Source of the DNA: Symbiodinium natans
Lineage: Eukaryota; Sar; Dinophyceae; Suessiales; Symbiodiniaceae
Reading direction: 5' to 3'
Assembly (NCBI GenBank): GCA_905221605.1
Contig: CAJNDS010002125.1
Coordinates: forward strand, 1 to 64,000
Length of the DNA stretch: 64,000 nucleotides
The position numbers were made by a program, and so were the translations under genes. The notes under the pieces were generated by a model. The model did not search any database. It was given only the letters and a program-made list of their open reading frames with translations, and was not told the DNA's origin. Positions 1-12,300 of the stretch are shown piece by piece (the stretch's first letter is position 1; every line of letters starts with the position of its first letter).

Positions 1-165
1 TGCCTGCATCATCATTTTTGAGGATGGTTTAGGGGTGTTGATACGAATGCCATCTTCCAGTCGCCCCACATTGAGTGAACATAATGACCAAAACCCCAAA
101 AGCTTCTTGCAGTTGTAACATTTTTTACACCCGAAGCTTTGCACTAAACAACCCAAACAATCGGC

Positions 166-2338
166 CTGCAGGATGAGAAGTCCGCAGTCTACTGTCAAAT
201 AGCCGTGCGCCAGGGCGATGCCCGCCAAGGGCTTCACTAGAAGGCTGCATAAGCCCGCCAAAGTCCTTTCGGGGAGAGTTTTACTTCATGGAAGTTTTCT
301 TCTAAGATTCCCCGCTTCAAGGGACACGCCAAGAAGACGGACTTTTGTGGTTTGGACTTTGGCTTCTTGCTCAGGGCTTGAGATCGGATTGTGGGTTGGT
401 CCGGTCTGCATTGCAGAAGCGGACGCTCTCGAAACAAAGCCAAACGCAAAAAAAATGGGCGCCCAGCAATGTGAACCTTCAAGTACTTTTCGATCCGACA
501 AGAGACATTACCAGACCGTAAATCTTGCCGAAGCAGTGGTAGCCGAAAATCTCTCCTGCAGGCGGAAGAACGAGTTCAAGCTGATTGAATCCGTTCCTTC
601 CTATCTCAACTTCTCGCTCGGCAATCGTTGTGTAGAGGGAATACTTACAGCCTGTGCCTGTTGCATCCTCAATTTCGCAAATTTAAGCCCGAAACCGCAA
701 CAGTTCCACAAGCCCGGCTCCGCAGAGAGTATTCGCCAATGAGTAGACGAAAGGTCGGCAGAGCGCGAAGAGCACAAATGCGAGCCAAATATAGATGCTG
801 CCCCCTGGCATCTGAAAATGAAATGCCCTGGGCGGCGGCATACATGGGGTACTATTTGGATGCCCATGGGCTGGTGTGAAAAGACTCAACTCAACCCTAA
901 ACTTTGACCCTAAAACTCGAATGCAACTGTGAACTACAAGAATGAACTGAGAGAGTGTCACTAGGCAAGCCGGGACGCACAAGCATGTTCACGAGGATGA
1001 AATAGGCACCTCTCCAAAGAGGGACACGACGTCCGAGTATTCATTAGTGGCGCAAGGGCGAAAGGGCAAAAAAAATCAAGGCAGAAAGATGTGGAGAGCA
1101 CGAAGATTCTGCTGCAACAAGTGCCGTATGTATTGTGAACTGCCGCTCTCCGGAACGCCAGGGCAGTGCATCATTCTGGCAAGGTCACGCAAGCCGCAAA
1201 TAAAGACAAGCCCTACTTGCAACAGGCCTTTGCAACCGTACCCCTTCCTTCTAAGCAGCAGTCTGCTTTTGCATCACAACATATGTCAACAAGCTGAAAA
1301 AGCAGACCCTTCAAAAACCAGCAATGTGAGGGCACCGTTCAGGGCGAGGTGGGCGGCGGTCGATCCCAGCTTGCCAATCAAGAAGCCGATCAACGGGACA
1401 AAAGGGATGGCTCCTGCAGGGCTTGAACAGTGGCTCCCACAGTTCGCTCAAGTCTTCTCAAAAACCAATGGCAGGAGCCGCAAGGAAAAGCCCGAATCCC
1501 ACAACGAGACCAATGCTGCTCCTGCGGGCAGAAGTACTGCAAAAGATGAATTCAGCATTTTCGCTTCGTTTGCAGTCACGACTGACCGCAGTCTCGGATA
1601 CACTGTCACCAAGAAGAAATTCACACAGACTACGTCCACGGTCACAGTATAGGCGAAGAGAGCAAAGTCCAAGCTTCGAATCTTGCTCCAGAAGCCATCG
1701 CCTCCTGATTCTTCGCGTCTCTGATGGTTCTGGCGGCCATCCACAGATGCGGTAGGCCAGAGAAGACCAGCTGCTGCGGCAAGGGAAGCTGAGAGGAGAG
1801 CATACGCCTGGAAGATGGTTAAAACAGGTACGCCCAGAGACATGAGGAAGGCGAGGACCCGAAAGATGACCACGGAGGCATCGAAGCAGCCCACGAAGAT
1901 GGCGGCGACCAAGCCAGCGTTGTTCGGGAAGAGGTTTCCAAAACCCAGCACGCCAATGTAGACGCCCGAGCCGCCCACAGCTAGCAGCACAAAGCCTATG
2001 GTGTACGCAAAGGACCATAGCCCACCTAGAGAGAACAGGGCGCAGCCGAGAGCCACTGCGGTACCAAAAGTCAATCCGCAGAATCTGGGCCCCAAGAAAT
2101 CCATCAAGATGCCTTGCGGCAATGTGGACAACGCAGAGGCGGCACTTCCCGCAGTGAAGACCCAGATCATGTGCATGTGCTGGGCACGACAAGGAACCTT
2201 CTCATGGCAATCCTCGGCGAATACCCCGGCACTTTCCAAGCTCGGAATCAAGGCCGAGAAGCCAAAGGCCAGCCCACCAGTCAGCAAGCAGCTCAGCGCC
2301 CCGGTCACGACTATGGCGATGGAATGGCGGGGCTCCAT
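166..2338 (-). CDS. SLC43-type major facilitator transporter (3' end off window)
   Basis: Probable plasma- or organelle-membrane carrier of the major facilitator superfamily; the closest match by eye is the SLC43/LAT3-LAT4 (and apicomplexan ApiAT) amino-acid transporter family. Proposed exons on the minus strand: 2338-1522, 1413-1319, 811-721, 555 to about 500, and 236-166. Exon 1 (272 codons plus one base) starts at ATG 2338. It carries about seven hydrophobic helices and the family-like stretches PQGILMDFLGPR, NLFPNNAGLVAAIF and GCFDAS. Exon 2 adds the loop and helix GAIPFVPLIGFLIGKLG. Exon 3 has IYIWLAFVLFALCRPFVYSL. Exon 4 has EIFGYHCFGKIYGLVMSL, which matches the family FG..FGkl.Gl motif. 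Exon 5 has AGIALAHGYLTVDCGLLIL, a late helix; it ends at a CAG|GC donor, so the gene continues off the left edge. Phases agree through exon 4; the 4-to-5 junction is unresolved and may hide a small exon. Introns 1414-1521 and 556-720 fit GA donors. A canonical alternative exists for the second. Substrate unknown. Confidence 0.88.
1414..1521 (-). other. Transporter intron 1, GA-AG, with 8-bp direct repeats at its ends
   Basis: This 108-nt intron is inferred because exon 1 (ending ...LLPAG) and exon 2 (AIPFVPLIGF...) join in frame to give the family-like order only when the cut is CAG|GA at the 5' end and CAG|GA at the 3' end. The 8-base word GCAGGAGC occurs at both ends on the minus strand (plus coordinates 1518-1525 and 1410-1417). 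A GT donor lies at 1511-1510 but does not match the acceptor phase. The repeat looks like a target-site duplication, as expected of an introner insertion. Confidence 0.7.
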
Positions 2339-2990
2339 GAGGTGTAGTTCTTTAGGAAGGAACGTGAGGAGGGCGTGAAATCAACCAGCTGCATGAGAAA
2401 AGCAGCTGCAGCGAAAGTGAGCTCCTCCTCAAGCAGAACCCGATCCCCAAGCAGCCCACACCACCACATGAAACCCGAAGTCCCTTCCAGGGATCAATCA
2501 GTCGTCATCTCTGCAACTCATGCGGCTGCAATCAATCGAGCAAACACCTTCGACCAACTGAAATGTGAAATCTATTTACCGAAGACCTAACGCACGAAGC
2601 CTGAAAGACCCTAAAATCGAGCTCCCTTCTTCTACTGCCCCACGGATTGGCATCTGGGCTGAACCCGAACTGAACTCCAAGGTGGAGCTTTGGGTTTCGG
2701 GGTGACAAGCTGATTGTCATGGTGCAACAATACCTGGTCGTCGCATAGCTGGTATCTGCATATCCTGAAGCTCGAGAAACCCTGTTTCATGGGTACTTCT
2801 AAACCAAGGGACTGACTCCTTGTATTTCTTTCAATTGTTTGCAGACAAGAATTCGCTTTTGCGGCATTTCTGCGGGTGAAAAAGGCACCGTATACGCACT
2901 TGTCACACATCTTTCTTGCTGTATATTCCATACATTTTGCTTGCTGCGAGGATGTAGCTTTGTATGACAGGGTCGTTTGGCTGTGAGCTT
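2339..2990. other. Region upstream of the transporter; no gene seen
   Basis: Presumed 5' flank of the transporter. No TATA-like element or spliced-leader remnant was recognised. Short open frames exist on both strands but none looks like a protein. The 3' part becomes AT-richer and contains the first copy (about 2818-2872) of a diverged repeat found again at 3424-3477. Confidence 0.4.
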
Positions 2991-3477
2991 TACCAAACAT
3001 CTTTGTACAATCAGCACTCACTCAACACCCAGAAACGCGCACTAAATAAACTCACACTAAATAAACACTGCAGTCAACACGCTCAAATGCTGGGAAAACT
3101 AGCGTTTTATTCAATTTTGTGACATTCATTTGCTTCTTTCAGTACTGGTTCTTGCAGCCATTCTTTGAAAGGTAACTGGGTGAGAATTGTAGACAAAATA
3201 CATTATGCGGTCAACAGGTACACTTTTCAGAAATGCGGGGAGAACCAGCAAGTTTGTGTTCAAGGAAAAACTATTTTCGCTTGTTAAATGCTGTTTTTTG
3301 GTGCAGCATTTCCAAAGAACAGTATTAACTGTAGTGATTTAAGTACACGTCCTTCTTCTCAGCATGACTGAAATCCTGGGCAACCAGGAGTTTCGTCAAT
3401 TTTGTGTTTAAGATGATAAAATGTTCTTGTACTTCTTTCAACTGTTTGCTGACAAAATTCGGTTCTTTTTTGCATCC
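2818..3477 (+). repeat. Two diverged copies of a ~54-bp word (2818-2872 and 3424-3477)
   Basis: Both copies read TTGTA(T/C)TTCTTTCAA(T/C)TGTTTGC, followed by GACAA and an ATTCG.TTTT segment, with scattered substitutions. They lie in direct orientation about 600 bp apart, bracketing the start of the AT-rich island. They may be remnants of long terminal or subterminal repeats of an old element, or a dispersed repeat. Confidence 0.5.
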
Positions 3478-4110
3478 CAACATGAAAGAGATCTCCCATC
3501 AGACACCAACCGAGATTCATCCTTTCATCATAGATTTAGTAGCGCCCGATTGAATTCCGGGAATTACTGACTGAATATAATTTTTTCTTCACAATCATGA
3601 TCCGTATTCTCGGGTCTTAGGTGGATTGGATTCTTCTATTTTTTCAATTACAAAAATCTATTCCTAATCCTATCTTAGTCGTTCCCGTACATTTTTCTGG
3701 TCCCATTCTAGTCCACAACAAATCGTATTTTTGGATAGTGATATTTTGATAATTCTTCTGATCTAGACATTATATTCGTGGGTTTTAGCGACTATTACTT
3801 GTTCATTTTCTCGGTATCAATTCGAAGTCTGGGTGGTTTTATTTAACGAAATGTAAGAAATCGTATTATCGGGTCTTATTATCTTATTCATTTCTGATCT
3901 ATGTATTCTTTCGAGTTTTGAAGATTTTTCTTTATCGTATGGCGGTTTTTATTAGCCAATTCGAATTTGGTATGATTCGTTCTTATATTTTTTTTGGCGG
4001 TTATTTCTAGTTCAACCTTATAGATAATAATTCGAAAAACACCGGTCGTTATAACTTATTTGCCCATTCTGTAGATGTAAGAAAGGTTTCACATTCCGTT
4101 TCTTAATTGG
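2990..4110. other. AT-rich island without long open frames
   Basis: The base composition changes abruptly to AT-rich, especially 3480-4100, with runs of T and A and no open frame of 60 codons on either strand. The flanks are GC-rich. It does not resemble the TATA-type microsatellites elsewhere in the window, because the sequence is complex rather than periodic. It could be a degenerate insertion of organellar, mobile-element or other foreign origin. I could not recognise any gene in it. Confidence 0.6.
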
Positions 4111-4503
4111 TGCCTTTGGGAGCAGAAGTCTCCTGCACCGGACTGTTGAGACTCGGCAGGGTTTGGAGCTCTAAAGACACCCTTCCCTAATCACCCTTGC
4201 GACTCGGCAGGGACTCGGCAGGGTTTGGAGCCATATCCCCCTTGCGACTCGCAATCGAGCAGAACACAAACCGGAGACATTTTGGCCACAGGAGCTTGTC
4301 ACATTTACAATAAGTGTGAGATAACAAATGCAAGCTAAGCTCGCGAGGTTTTGCATTGAACCTCGGTTCAGCTGAGGACGTGGTTTGCTTGGGGAATGCA
4401 AAGAAGCCCTCATCTTTAGGTAGTTTCGAAAAATCATACCACATCATGCTACGCTGAAACAGTAAGCAGACTAAGTTCAAAAGCTTGATGCCTCGAATTC
4501 TGC

Positions 4504-5847
4504 TCAGCGGGGCCCAACCTTGGTTGCAAAACAACAAGAGTGTCCAGGCTTCAGGGGGCACGTGCCACCTAACCCTTCTTGAAGCACAAGAATCTTGAGA
4601 TTTGGGTTCGGTGACTCCTGCGTGACACTCACATCGTCTGACTTCCGTGCGCACACTTTACCCTGGATGAAAAACCTAAATCCAATGAATCCAATGCAGA
4701 GTAGTCGGGACAAGTGTGACTTGAAGGCAGCCGAGGTACAAATCAAGGTGGCAACGGCGTGGCCTCTGTCAGAAAAGCATGTATTTCTGGAAGCAATGGC
4801 TGAATGCCCGCATTTCGGACAACGTGTCAAAGTGCAACAATTACGACCCAACAAGAGCAAGACATCCTCAGTGACCAACAAGACACGTCGATTTCGAACG
4901 TTTCTGCTTACATCCGTCTCGGCTTGCTGGCGGCGCAAATTCGAGAACCCCACGCCAGGTGCTTCTGGTTCAACTTCGAAACGCCTGGCAAGCGGAGCTG
5001 GTGACGAAGAAGTTTCGAGATTTCGTTGCAAAACTTGACATTATGATCTCTCAGGGTTTGAGAAGTCCACGCTTCCTTCCTCTGGCCTCAGATTCCCTCC
5101 GGCAGACGGTGCTGGCTCATCAATCGCGTCGCCTGCAAAAGAAGCCGTTGTTCTTGGAATGATCAAGTTGCTTTAGACAAAAACCGCTGGCCCAGAGACT
5201 TTCCTTCTTCTAGTTGCTTCATGTTGAGCCTTTGAATTTTCATGACCTGAAGGACAGTCCCATGAAAGGCCAAAATGCATGAGGCTCTTGAGACTCTTGA
5301 GTCTGGTCGAGCGTCTTGGGTTCTGTGCCTGCCGAGATGAACTCTCCAGCTGGCAGCGCTGAGGGCAGCGTCTCCGGGCCAGCGCTCTGCCCTGTCAAGG
5401 TCTGGTGCGACTTCTGAAGCTTAGGGTTTAGGGTTGAGGCACAACATCCTTCATGTACGGCAACACAAAACGGAATAATTTTCTCGGACACTTTGCAAAC
5501 ACTGCAGAAGGCTGCACGACGTGTGCATTGCGATCCAATGTCGATCTGCCATGTTCACATCCCGTGCCTGGATCTGCTGCTGGAGGCAGCGCCGCAGAAG
5601 AGGATGCTGCTCCTGACTAACTTGGCTACTCAAGGCGGAGGAAGCTCCTTCATCATGGACTCAACATCTACCCGAAAAACCTAACATCAGCGTCTACATG
5701 CCGAAACTGCGAAGCCCGTGCAACACCTGCGCCGCTTGCGGCCGCATCTTGCGTAACCGTCGGCGGGGTGGCGCGCCTTGCATCAAGCTTGTGAAGATCT
5801 GGCTGCTGACCGATATTCAAGAGGTTTCGCACTTCGAAGGCACAAAG
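4504..5847 (-). CDS. Candidate exons of an unidentified minus-strand gene
   Basis: Four stretches read like protein and are bounded by plausible AG acceptors. One is near 5705-5847 (LCAFEVRNLLNIGQQPDLHK, continuing ARRATPPTVTQDAAASGAG). One is near 5500-5612 (EQHPLLRRCLQQQIQARDV, then NMADRHWIAM; helical). One is near 5280-5391 (GQSAGPETLPSALPAGEF). One is within 4900-5031 (ETSSSPAPLARRFEVEPEAP). No family is recognised. The order on the minus strand is consistent with one gene, but splice junctions and phases were not established, and part of the signal may be chance. The plus strand is also open across part of this segment. Confidence 0.33.
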
Positions 5848-6460
5848 CTTGCGAGGTTGATGGTTGGATGAGGTGGATTGCTCTCCTCCGAGCTGTGGTC
5901 CGATCCAAAGCTGTAAGCCTAAAGCTTCAGTCGCAAGTGGTCGTGAAAACGATTTGCAGGTTTTTGGGAGAGTGGGGGGCATTGGTGGTGAGTTGCTAGA
6001 TCTGGGTGCAGTTGGACACTAAGGCAAAAAAATGGAACCTCTCCGGCGGCGCTGCAGCAGGAGAGCTGGCCTTGGCACCGGGAGTTGGGGATGCTTTCAA
6101 GGTTGCAGTCAAGAAGTTGTTGACATGGTGATAGTTTCAGGTCTCACTTGCACTTTCTGTAAAAACCCTACCATCCTGAATCCTACCAATCTCCGGCCAA
6201 CCTGGGCAGGAGCGGCAGGAGCGGCTGCTGGTTTGGCCTGGACGCACGAAGAACTCATGAAGGAGCTTAGAAGAGCAGGCAAAGAGTGGACAGGGGTGCA
6301 GCACTTCATGCAGCAACTTAGACTTAAAATCAAAAGCATGTGGGTTTTGGGGTGAGCGACTGTGGGCGTGCAGGTCTGAATGTGGAACCTGATGTAGGAT
6401 TCAACCCACTCTTAGTCCCAAACATTCCGGCATTGGTGCACTCTCGCCACTTCACCACTT

Positions 6461-6562
6461 GGGGGTTTACGATATTAAGGGTACCTTCTTGTGGCCCTTA
6501 CTGTAAGGGGATCCAACTATTGGGGATGTATATTAGCCGTCCATTGTTATCATAAACCCCCA
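6461..6562. mobile_element. Short terminal-inverted-repeat element, family A
   Basis: The segment begins GGGGGTTTACGATATTAAGG and ends in the near complement ATCATAAACCCCCA. It has an internal GGTACC and a central AACTATTGGGG. Size and design match six other full-length copies in the window (consensus end GGGGGTTTCCGAAAATAGGG). Non-autonomous: it has no coding capacity. Confidence 0.6.
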
Positions 6563-7380
6563 CTTCGGACTCAGCCCATCCTCTGAGCCCATGGCCGCTG
6601 AGGTCGGCGTCCAAACTGGCCGGCCTGATGTGGCGTGGAAACGATTTCGCTGGGTGTGTTGAATGCTAAAACTGCATACTTTGACTTCGTTTCACATATG
6701 ATATTCGGCACGGCGGAAGCTTCCTGGGCTCAAGAAGCAGTGCAAATTCGAATAGCATCTCCAGCGCCGCGAGCCTGGCCTTGCTTCGGTGGTGGCTTGG
6801 GCGCAACGAAGAAGCGAAAGAAACCTGGAGGGAGGCTTGAAAGTCCTGACTCCATAGCGGGACAGAACCGGACATGCTGGGTTCGTGGCGGGTGCAGCAG
6901 CCGTGCTTTGTTGCCACCACTGCTGCTGGGCCTGGAAGCAGCCCCAAAAGGCATCGGGACTGCAAAACAAGCTGCGTTGTACGCTCAAAGCAAGGTGAGC
7001 GGCAGCGTTAAGACTTCATACTCACCCATCAGTGCGGAAGATGTTCGCCCTGCGCATCTCACAAAACAAGCTTGCTGTGCACCTGCGGTGGCCGCCTTGC
7101 CTGTATGGACAAGAATTGAATCGAAACCGCACTACATGCAGTTCTTTCGGATGTGCAAGGTCTGTTCTTGTACGTGTGCCGGGGAAAAAGCGCTTAGAAA
7201 CAGGTGCCTGGATCCTTTGGTCCGTCCGTGGATTCCGACGCCACTGCAGCGATATTCGCCGCGACGTCAGTCCCGTGGAGCCTGCAAGGCATCGTCGCTG
7301 ACAAAATGCGCAGATGCCCCAGTGTCATGTCTTCATACAATGCAAGAAAGATATGTGTGATGTTACATGTGTTTGCTTGC

Positions 7381-7407
7381 TGTGTGTGTGTGTGTGTGTG
7401 TGTGTGT
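7381..7407. repeat. (TG)n microsatellite
   Basis: About 13 uninterrupted TG units. Confidence 0.95.
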
Positions 7408-9254
7408 TTTGTATGCCTCCGAGCTGCAACCGGTGTCCTGAAGCCCAATGCAAAGCCCCAAAAGCCTTGAGCGCTAACAGCTTCACCCTTCACCCGACCC
7501 TCATGTTGATGCACCTCTTCTTCAAGGTCTGCACGTGTTCCACCTCCTTAGATCAATATCGGCCGTCTCAAGTTTTCAATGCTTCTTGGCAGAATCTGAC
7601 CATCAGCTGGCCAAGTCAACACCTTGATCAAAGCAGCTCGGATCTAAGCCGAGTGTCTGTCCGCTTCCGATCTTCCACGCACTCGCCTGGAACCAAAAGC
7701 AGCAGAGGGTTGAAGCTCCGATGTGGAGAAATTTCATGAAACCTCTGGAATGGGAGCCAGCTGAGGCAAGTGACGCCATGCGCTCCAGGCCACCTGGTGC
7801 GCATTGTTTTCGCGATGTTTCGGTGTTGTAAAGTCGTCTGGGGCAAGAATTTCTTGGGAGGCTCGTGCTTTTGCAGCTGAGGGTGCCCATGGCTTGACGC
7901 CGGATCGTCTAAGTTCTCTGCAAAACCTTCCAAAGCGTCAATTTGGGGGTTGTCTCCTTCCTGAGCTGCCGGCCCCAAGCAGCATAGTCTGGTCACGATG
8001 CTCAATGGACCAAAGAAACACGGCCTCCGGAGCATTCGGTTTCCTTTTTTGTTTCTGTTCGTGCGCCTCTGCAGCCGTCAAGGTTTTCATAGTAGGCATG
8101 GTAGGCATGGAGTCGGCGCATGCTACTTTCTGGCTCTGGTGTGCCAAAGGAAGTCAGATGAAGTTCTGCTATTGACTTCCAATGCAGCATCAAGCACCAA
8201 GTGCTGCAAAGGAAGCCACACTCGAGCCGCCACCCCAAATGATGCCCCGGAGAGCAGTGCAAGCCTTTCCTGGGTTGAATTGAAAAATGGGCGAGCAGGA
8301 CCAAGGACAGCCAAAGAAAGATTTGTGAAAGAACGCCAGAAACGAACAGGCAAGCCCGCGGATGCAACGCACGGCACGAGCAAAAGTGGTGCATGGGCAA
8401 GATGCACTCAAAAGACATGTGCTCCAGGAAAGACCCAGGTATCCCCGCTCCGGCTTGGCCCTGCGGAAGGTAGTTCTGGCAAGCATTTCACAAAAAAACC
8501 GGAAGAAGGGAGGCCTGGTAAGGACCGCCTTTAAACTAGCCCAAGTCCTCGGCCGAATCCCCAAGCCCTCCTCAACCCTGAAAGCCGATGCGCAGCGCAG
8601 TTGCATCAGCTGCCTGCCGTTGCTGCTGCGTCTGTAGATGACTTTCCCTCATCTTCGCAGCCTGTCGGGCCATCCCTCAACACAGATCTTGCGCAACTGT
8701 TGGTTAACGCCCTTAGTTGGCATTCCTGTCACACCTTGCTGTGAGTACATGTTGCGATTCTTTCGCGAAGCCCTGAGACTCAGCCTCCTGTGCCAGCATC
8801 TCGGCCTTGCAGACTTGCAGCAAAGAGTCTCGTGGTATACATATATGATGTACAATGTAGAAAATACAACAGATGACATATGACAGATAACCTACAACAT
8901 CTAATATATAACATGTGACATATACTATGATACGAGTATATAATACATAATCATTGAAATGCTCGTGTTGGCTGTGCATTCTATTCGCAGAAGTGGACCG
9001 AAAACAATGGGTCTGACTTCGAAGCTTGACTCCACGCCTCTCTTCAAACACTTCAGCACCGAGATACAGGCCCCAACATAAAAAAAACCCAGAAGCTTCT
9101 GGCCCCGAAGCCCCCTGGTGCCAAAAGCCTTTTTTTGGTACCGGTAGTCAGAAACACCTCCAGAAATGCTTGCGAGCAGCATCCTCGCGGTCCTAGACCG
9201 GCCTTTTGGGACCTTGAAACGGTCAGCCCATTGAACCCTTCAAACTGAGGGAAC

Positions 9255-9368
9255 CTGAAGGCCTCCAGTGCGCCGGCGCGCCTCGCGCTGGGCCTTGCGC
9301 ACCTCCTCCTCGGCCAGGCGCCGGGAGATGTCCATGGCCTCATCCTGTGCATCTTTTTCTGCATCTTG
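9255..9368 (-). CDS. Candidate coiled-coil exon
   Basis: The minus strand reads QDAEKDAQDEAMDISRRL, then AEEEVRKAQREARRRTGGLQ, and ends at CAG|GT, a good 5' splice site (exon end 9255). The composition (Glu, Arg, Lys, Ala, Gln) is that of a charged helix or coiled coil. The 5' boundary is uncertain: GCAG or GAG acceptors lie just upstream. No start codon, stop or neighbouring exon was identified, so this is an internal exon of an unknown protein if real. Confidence 0.42.
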
Positions 9369-9399
9369 CGGTCGGCTCGGATTGTGAACACTTGTGCGG

Positions 9400-12300
9400 A
9401 GTTTTTAGGGGGCTTTGTGATCTGAAGACTTGAGGTCGTCGGTTTTTCAAGCTCTGAGCATCTTTCGGGCTGGGACTATGTATGGTCCAATGGAGAGGGC
9501 GATGCTTCAACCATCAGCAACTACCTTACATCCAGAAGCCTCATGCAACTCTATGTGAAGAACTCGCAACCCAGCCACCCATTGTGGCACAACACCGCTG
9601 TGCAGAGACCCTTCCACGCAGCTGGTGCCCCCGACCCGGCGGCGCTCTGCCACCAGATCTCTCCACGCTGCCCTCAGACGAGAACACACGCTTTTTAGGG
9701 GTGTTTGCTCTGATGCTTCCCTTGTGCTCTTGACACCTGCGAACGGTTGCGTCTTCAAACGTCTCACGCCGTCTAGAGTAAGCTACAAGGTCGCAATTTC
9801 AAATGTAAGGGAACTCCTTTACTACATGTGCTTCCACACTGTATCATGTGATGTAGGGGTGTAGAGTTCCGAAGCCCAGTTTTTTTTTCTCGGCGGCTAA
9901 GCAATTTGGAAAAGCAAGCGTCTCAGCACTCAGGACCTGGGCATTTCTCCATTGAGCGGTCATGGGGCCTGATTCTGAGTTGCTCTGGGGCGGGCCCTGC
10001 CTGAAGCCGACCTTGTTCTCACAAAGCCCTGAGGTACCGGATCTAAGCGGCCTGCTGCTTTCTGGGACAGCTGACCGCGGGAGCATTGCCAGCGGCGCTG
10101 TGGCACTTGGGGCTCACATGTCCAAGGTTTTCCAACATTGAGGCTTAAGCTGCCCCCCCATCACGCGTAGCTCATCGATTCGAGAGGATGCACCATACTT
10201 CAGATTCTTGCAGCCTGCAACCAGAAAACCTTGCAACATCTTGCAGCCATCTAGCCTCAAGCAGGCCCCTTGGTCATGATGTCATGCGCTTGCCAGGGAC
10301 CATATGCAAGGTTCGCATACCGTCTGACATTCCTGACGCTCAGCGTCTAGCCATTGCCAGGGGGCCTACCTGCGTGCATTAAACAATTCAAGGATGACAG
10401 ATCAGCGGAAGTACTCCGCCATGTGTTCCTCGACTGCAACAGCACGACACACCCACTTAGATTTTTCAGGACGCGGGGCTCTCTTTGTCAAGGAGTTCTC
10501 TCCCTGCAGCCGCGCCGCGACGAACGGCTTCCACATGCTCGATGATGATGCCTCGGCAATGGCACACGTTCGTTGGGGAGAAGACGCGAGCAGGCCAGTT
10601 GCGTGAGGCAACTTTGAAAAATACTACGTAGAAGAATCAGCAGCCAGCGAAGATACCGAGTAGGCACGGCTTTCAAACAGATTGGTTGCGGAAGTTCTGT
10701 CTCAGGTTGATGGCATTTCTGGAGGCATTACCATGCCAAAGGGGCTCTGCCTCACCGCCTCAAACCCGAGAGGCCCCACAACTTCAATTCTTGCCGGGAT
10801 GTGGGTAGAGTCTGGTGCCAAAGCATCACCGAGCGGCTCCGCTTCTGCGCAGGGAGAGGAAGACCATAGCCAGGACACTGGGGTAGGAGAGCTGCTCGCG
10901 CTCCTTCACTTTTTCACAGCGAACTCTGTAGTTCCCAGCTTTTTTTGGCATGTGTGGGCATCCGGGATATGGCTAGGTCCAACGAGGGGGAGGGTTTGTA
11001 GGTTCGTCTCGTGCCAAGCAAAAACCACTGCAGCATGTTTTTCTACGGCATCACAGCATGAGGTGGCTGCCATGTGCAGGGCCTGCACTACTATGGACTA
11101 CGGACGCAACCGAAGCAGTTAATGTCGATTTCGGAGGTAGCATTGAAGCCACGGGGCTTGAACTCCCCCAAGCCGAAGTCCCAAGCTTCCCTGCTTCTCT
11201 GGAGCAAGAAAACTGCGAGGATGCCAGGCTTCAAAAACTCCAAAGAGTAGCTGAAGGGCAAATTTTGTAAGAGGGAAGGAAGCTCTTGTCCATCTTCCAT
11301 CATGAGAAACAAAGATGGCAATTCTTATCATGTGTCCCCCACCATGCCGGCAATTGCCATTCAGGCTGCAAACGCTTAAAGACCGAAATGAGGCTGTTGC
11401 TTTGGGCTTCTGGATCTTCACATGGTCCCTTCTTGTAATTCAGGGGGGGGGTTTCTTGGGCTCGTTGGACACGTTGAGGGCCGGGCCTGTCTGCAGCTTT
11501 TGTCCGGCCGCAGCACGAGTCTCAACTGAGCAACCAAAGAGCTTCTTTGGGGTGTGTGGGGCTTGGAGGGATCCTCATCCCTAGTGGAAGGGAGGGCACT
11601 CGTGGGCGTCCCAGGGCCCTATCGGAGCTTCGTAAATGGAAGTGCTTAGGGGGAACGAGGGCCAAAGGCCAGTTTTGCAAGGTTGCTCTGGGAGTCTCTG
11701 TTGCATGGTCCACAGCCTCCAAAGTAACCAGATGCGAAACTCACAGCATGTTGAGCGCATCTGCCCCTTCAAGGCTTTAGCATCACGACCCGGAGATCTT
11801 GGAGGAACTTGGGCGATCTTTTGGATTACCGGGGTCTATCTTTAGGAACTTGTAAGCCGTGGTGCTCCTCCACATAGGTTCTTTCGTAAACATCGATCGG
11901 CCTCTGCAAGACGCCCCCAGGAACTGCGCGCTAGGAAGCTACGAATGTTACGACAAAGGTTTCCAGACACGTGAGAGCTCACCACAAGGGTAGTTGTGTA
12001 AACTGGGGCCCTTTTCGGGTCCTATGTACAATACGTCACGCTTGAAGGAGCCCCCAAAAGGCACCCTTATCGGCCCGAATATAGAACGACCTACAAGGAG
12101 GGTAAGGCCTGCCAGCTGCACTCCCCGTGGCACCAGCTTTGGCCATGGTCGCCCGGGCACTCGGTGCCTTAAAACAAGCACCCCTCCTAGTCTCGTCCAC
12201 AAAATGCAAGGGGTTCTGGGGCCTTCGAGGATCCATGAAGGTGAGATTTTGTGCGTCTTGCCAAGCCAGAGCATCTCTTTGCAAAGATTGTTTGTTTGTT

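Larger units (their letters stand above)
6000..9250. other. No gene established; possible Gly/Ala-rich exons
   Basis: Plus-strand stretches at about 6040-6125 (LSGGAAAGELALAPGVGDAF) and 6205-6290 (AGAAGAAAGLAWTHEELMKE) have a protein-like look, as does 7215-7300, but no family, start or joined frame could be supported. The rest shows a family A element, a TG microsatellite at 7381-7407, and a short tract near 8870-8950 rich in ATAT/CATA words. Confidence 0.3.

Noticed and set aside
218-742. Long plus-strand open frame at the left end
   Set aside because: It lies antisense to transporter exons 3 to 5, whose minus-strand translation matches the SLC43 family.
1458-2192. 244-codon minus-strand frame overlapping the transporter
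   Set aside because: Shifted frame of exon 1; Arg/Cys-rich translation without hydrophobic helices.
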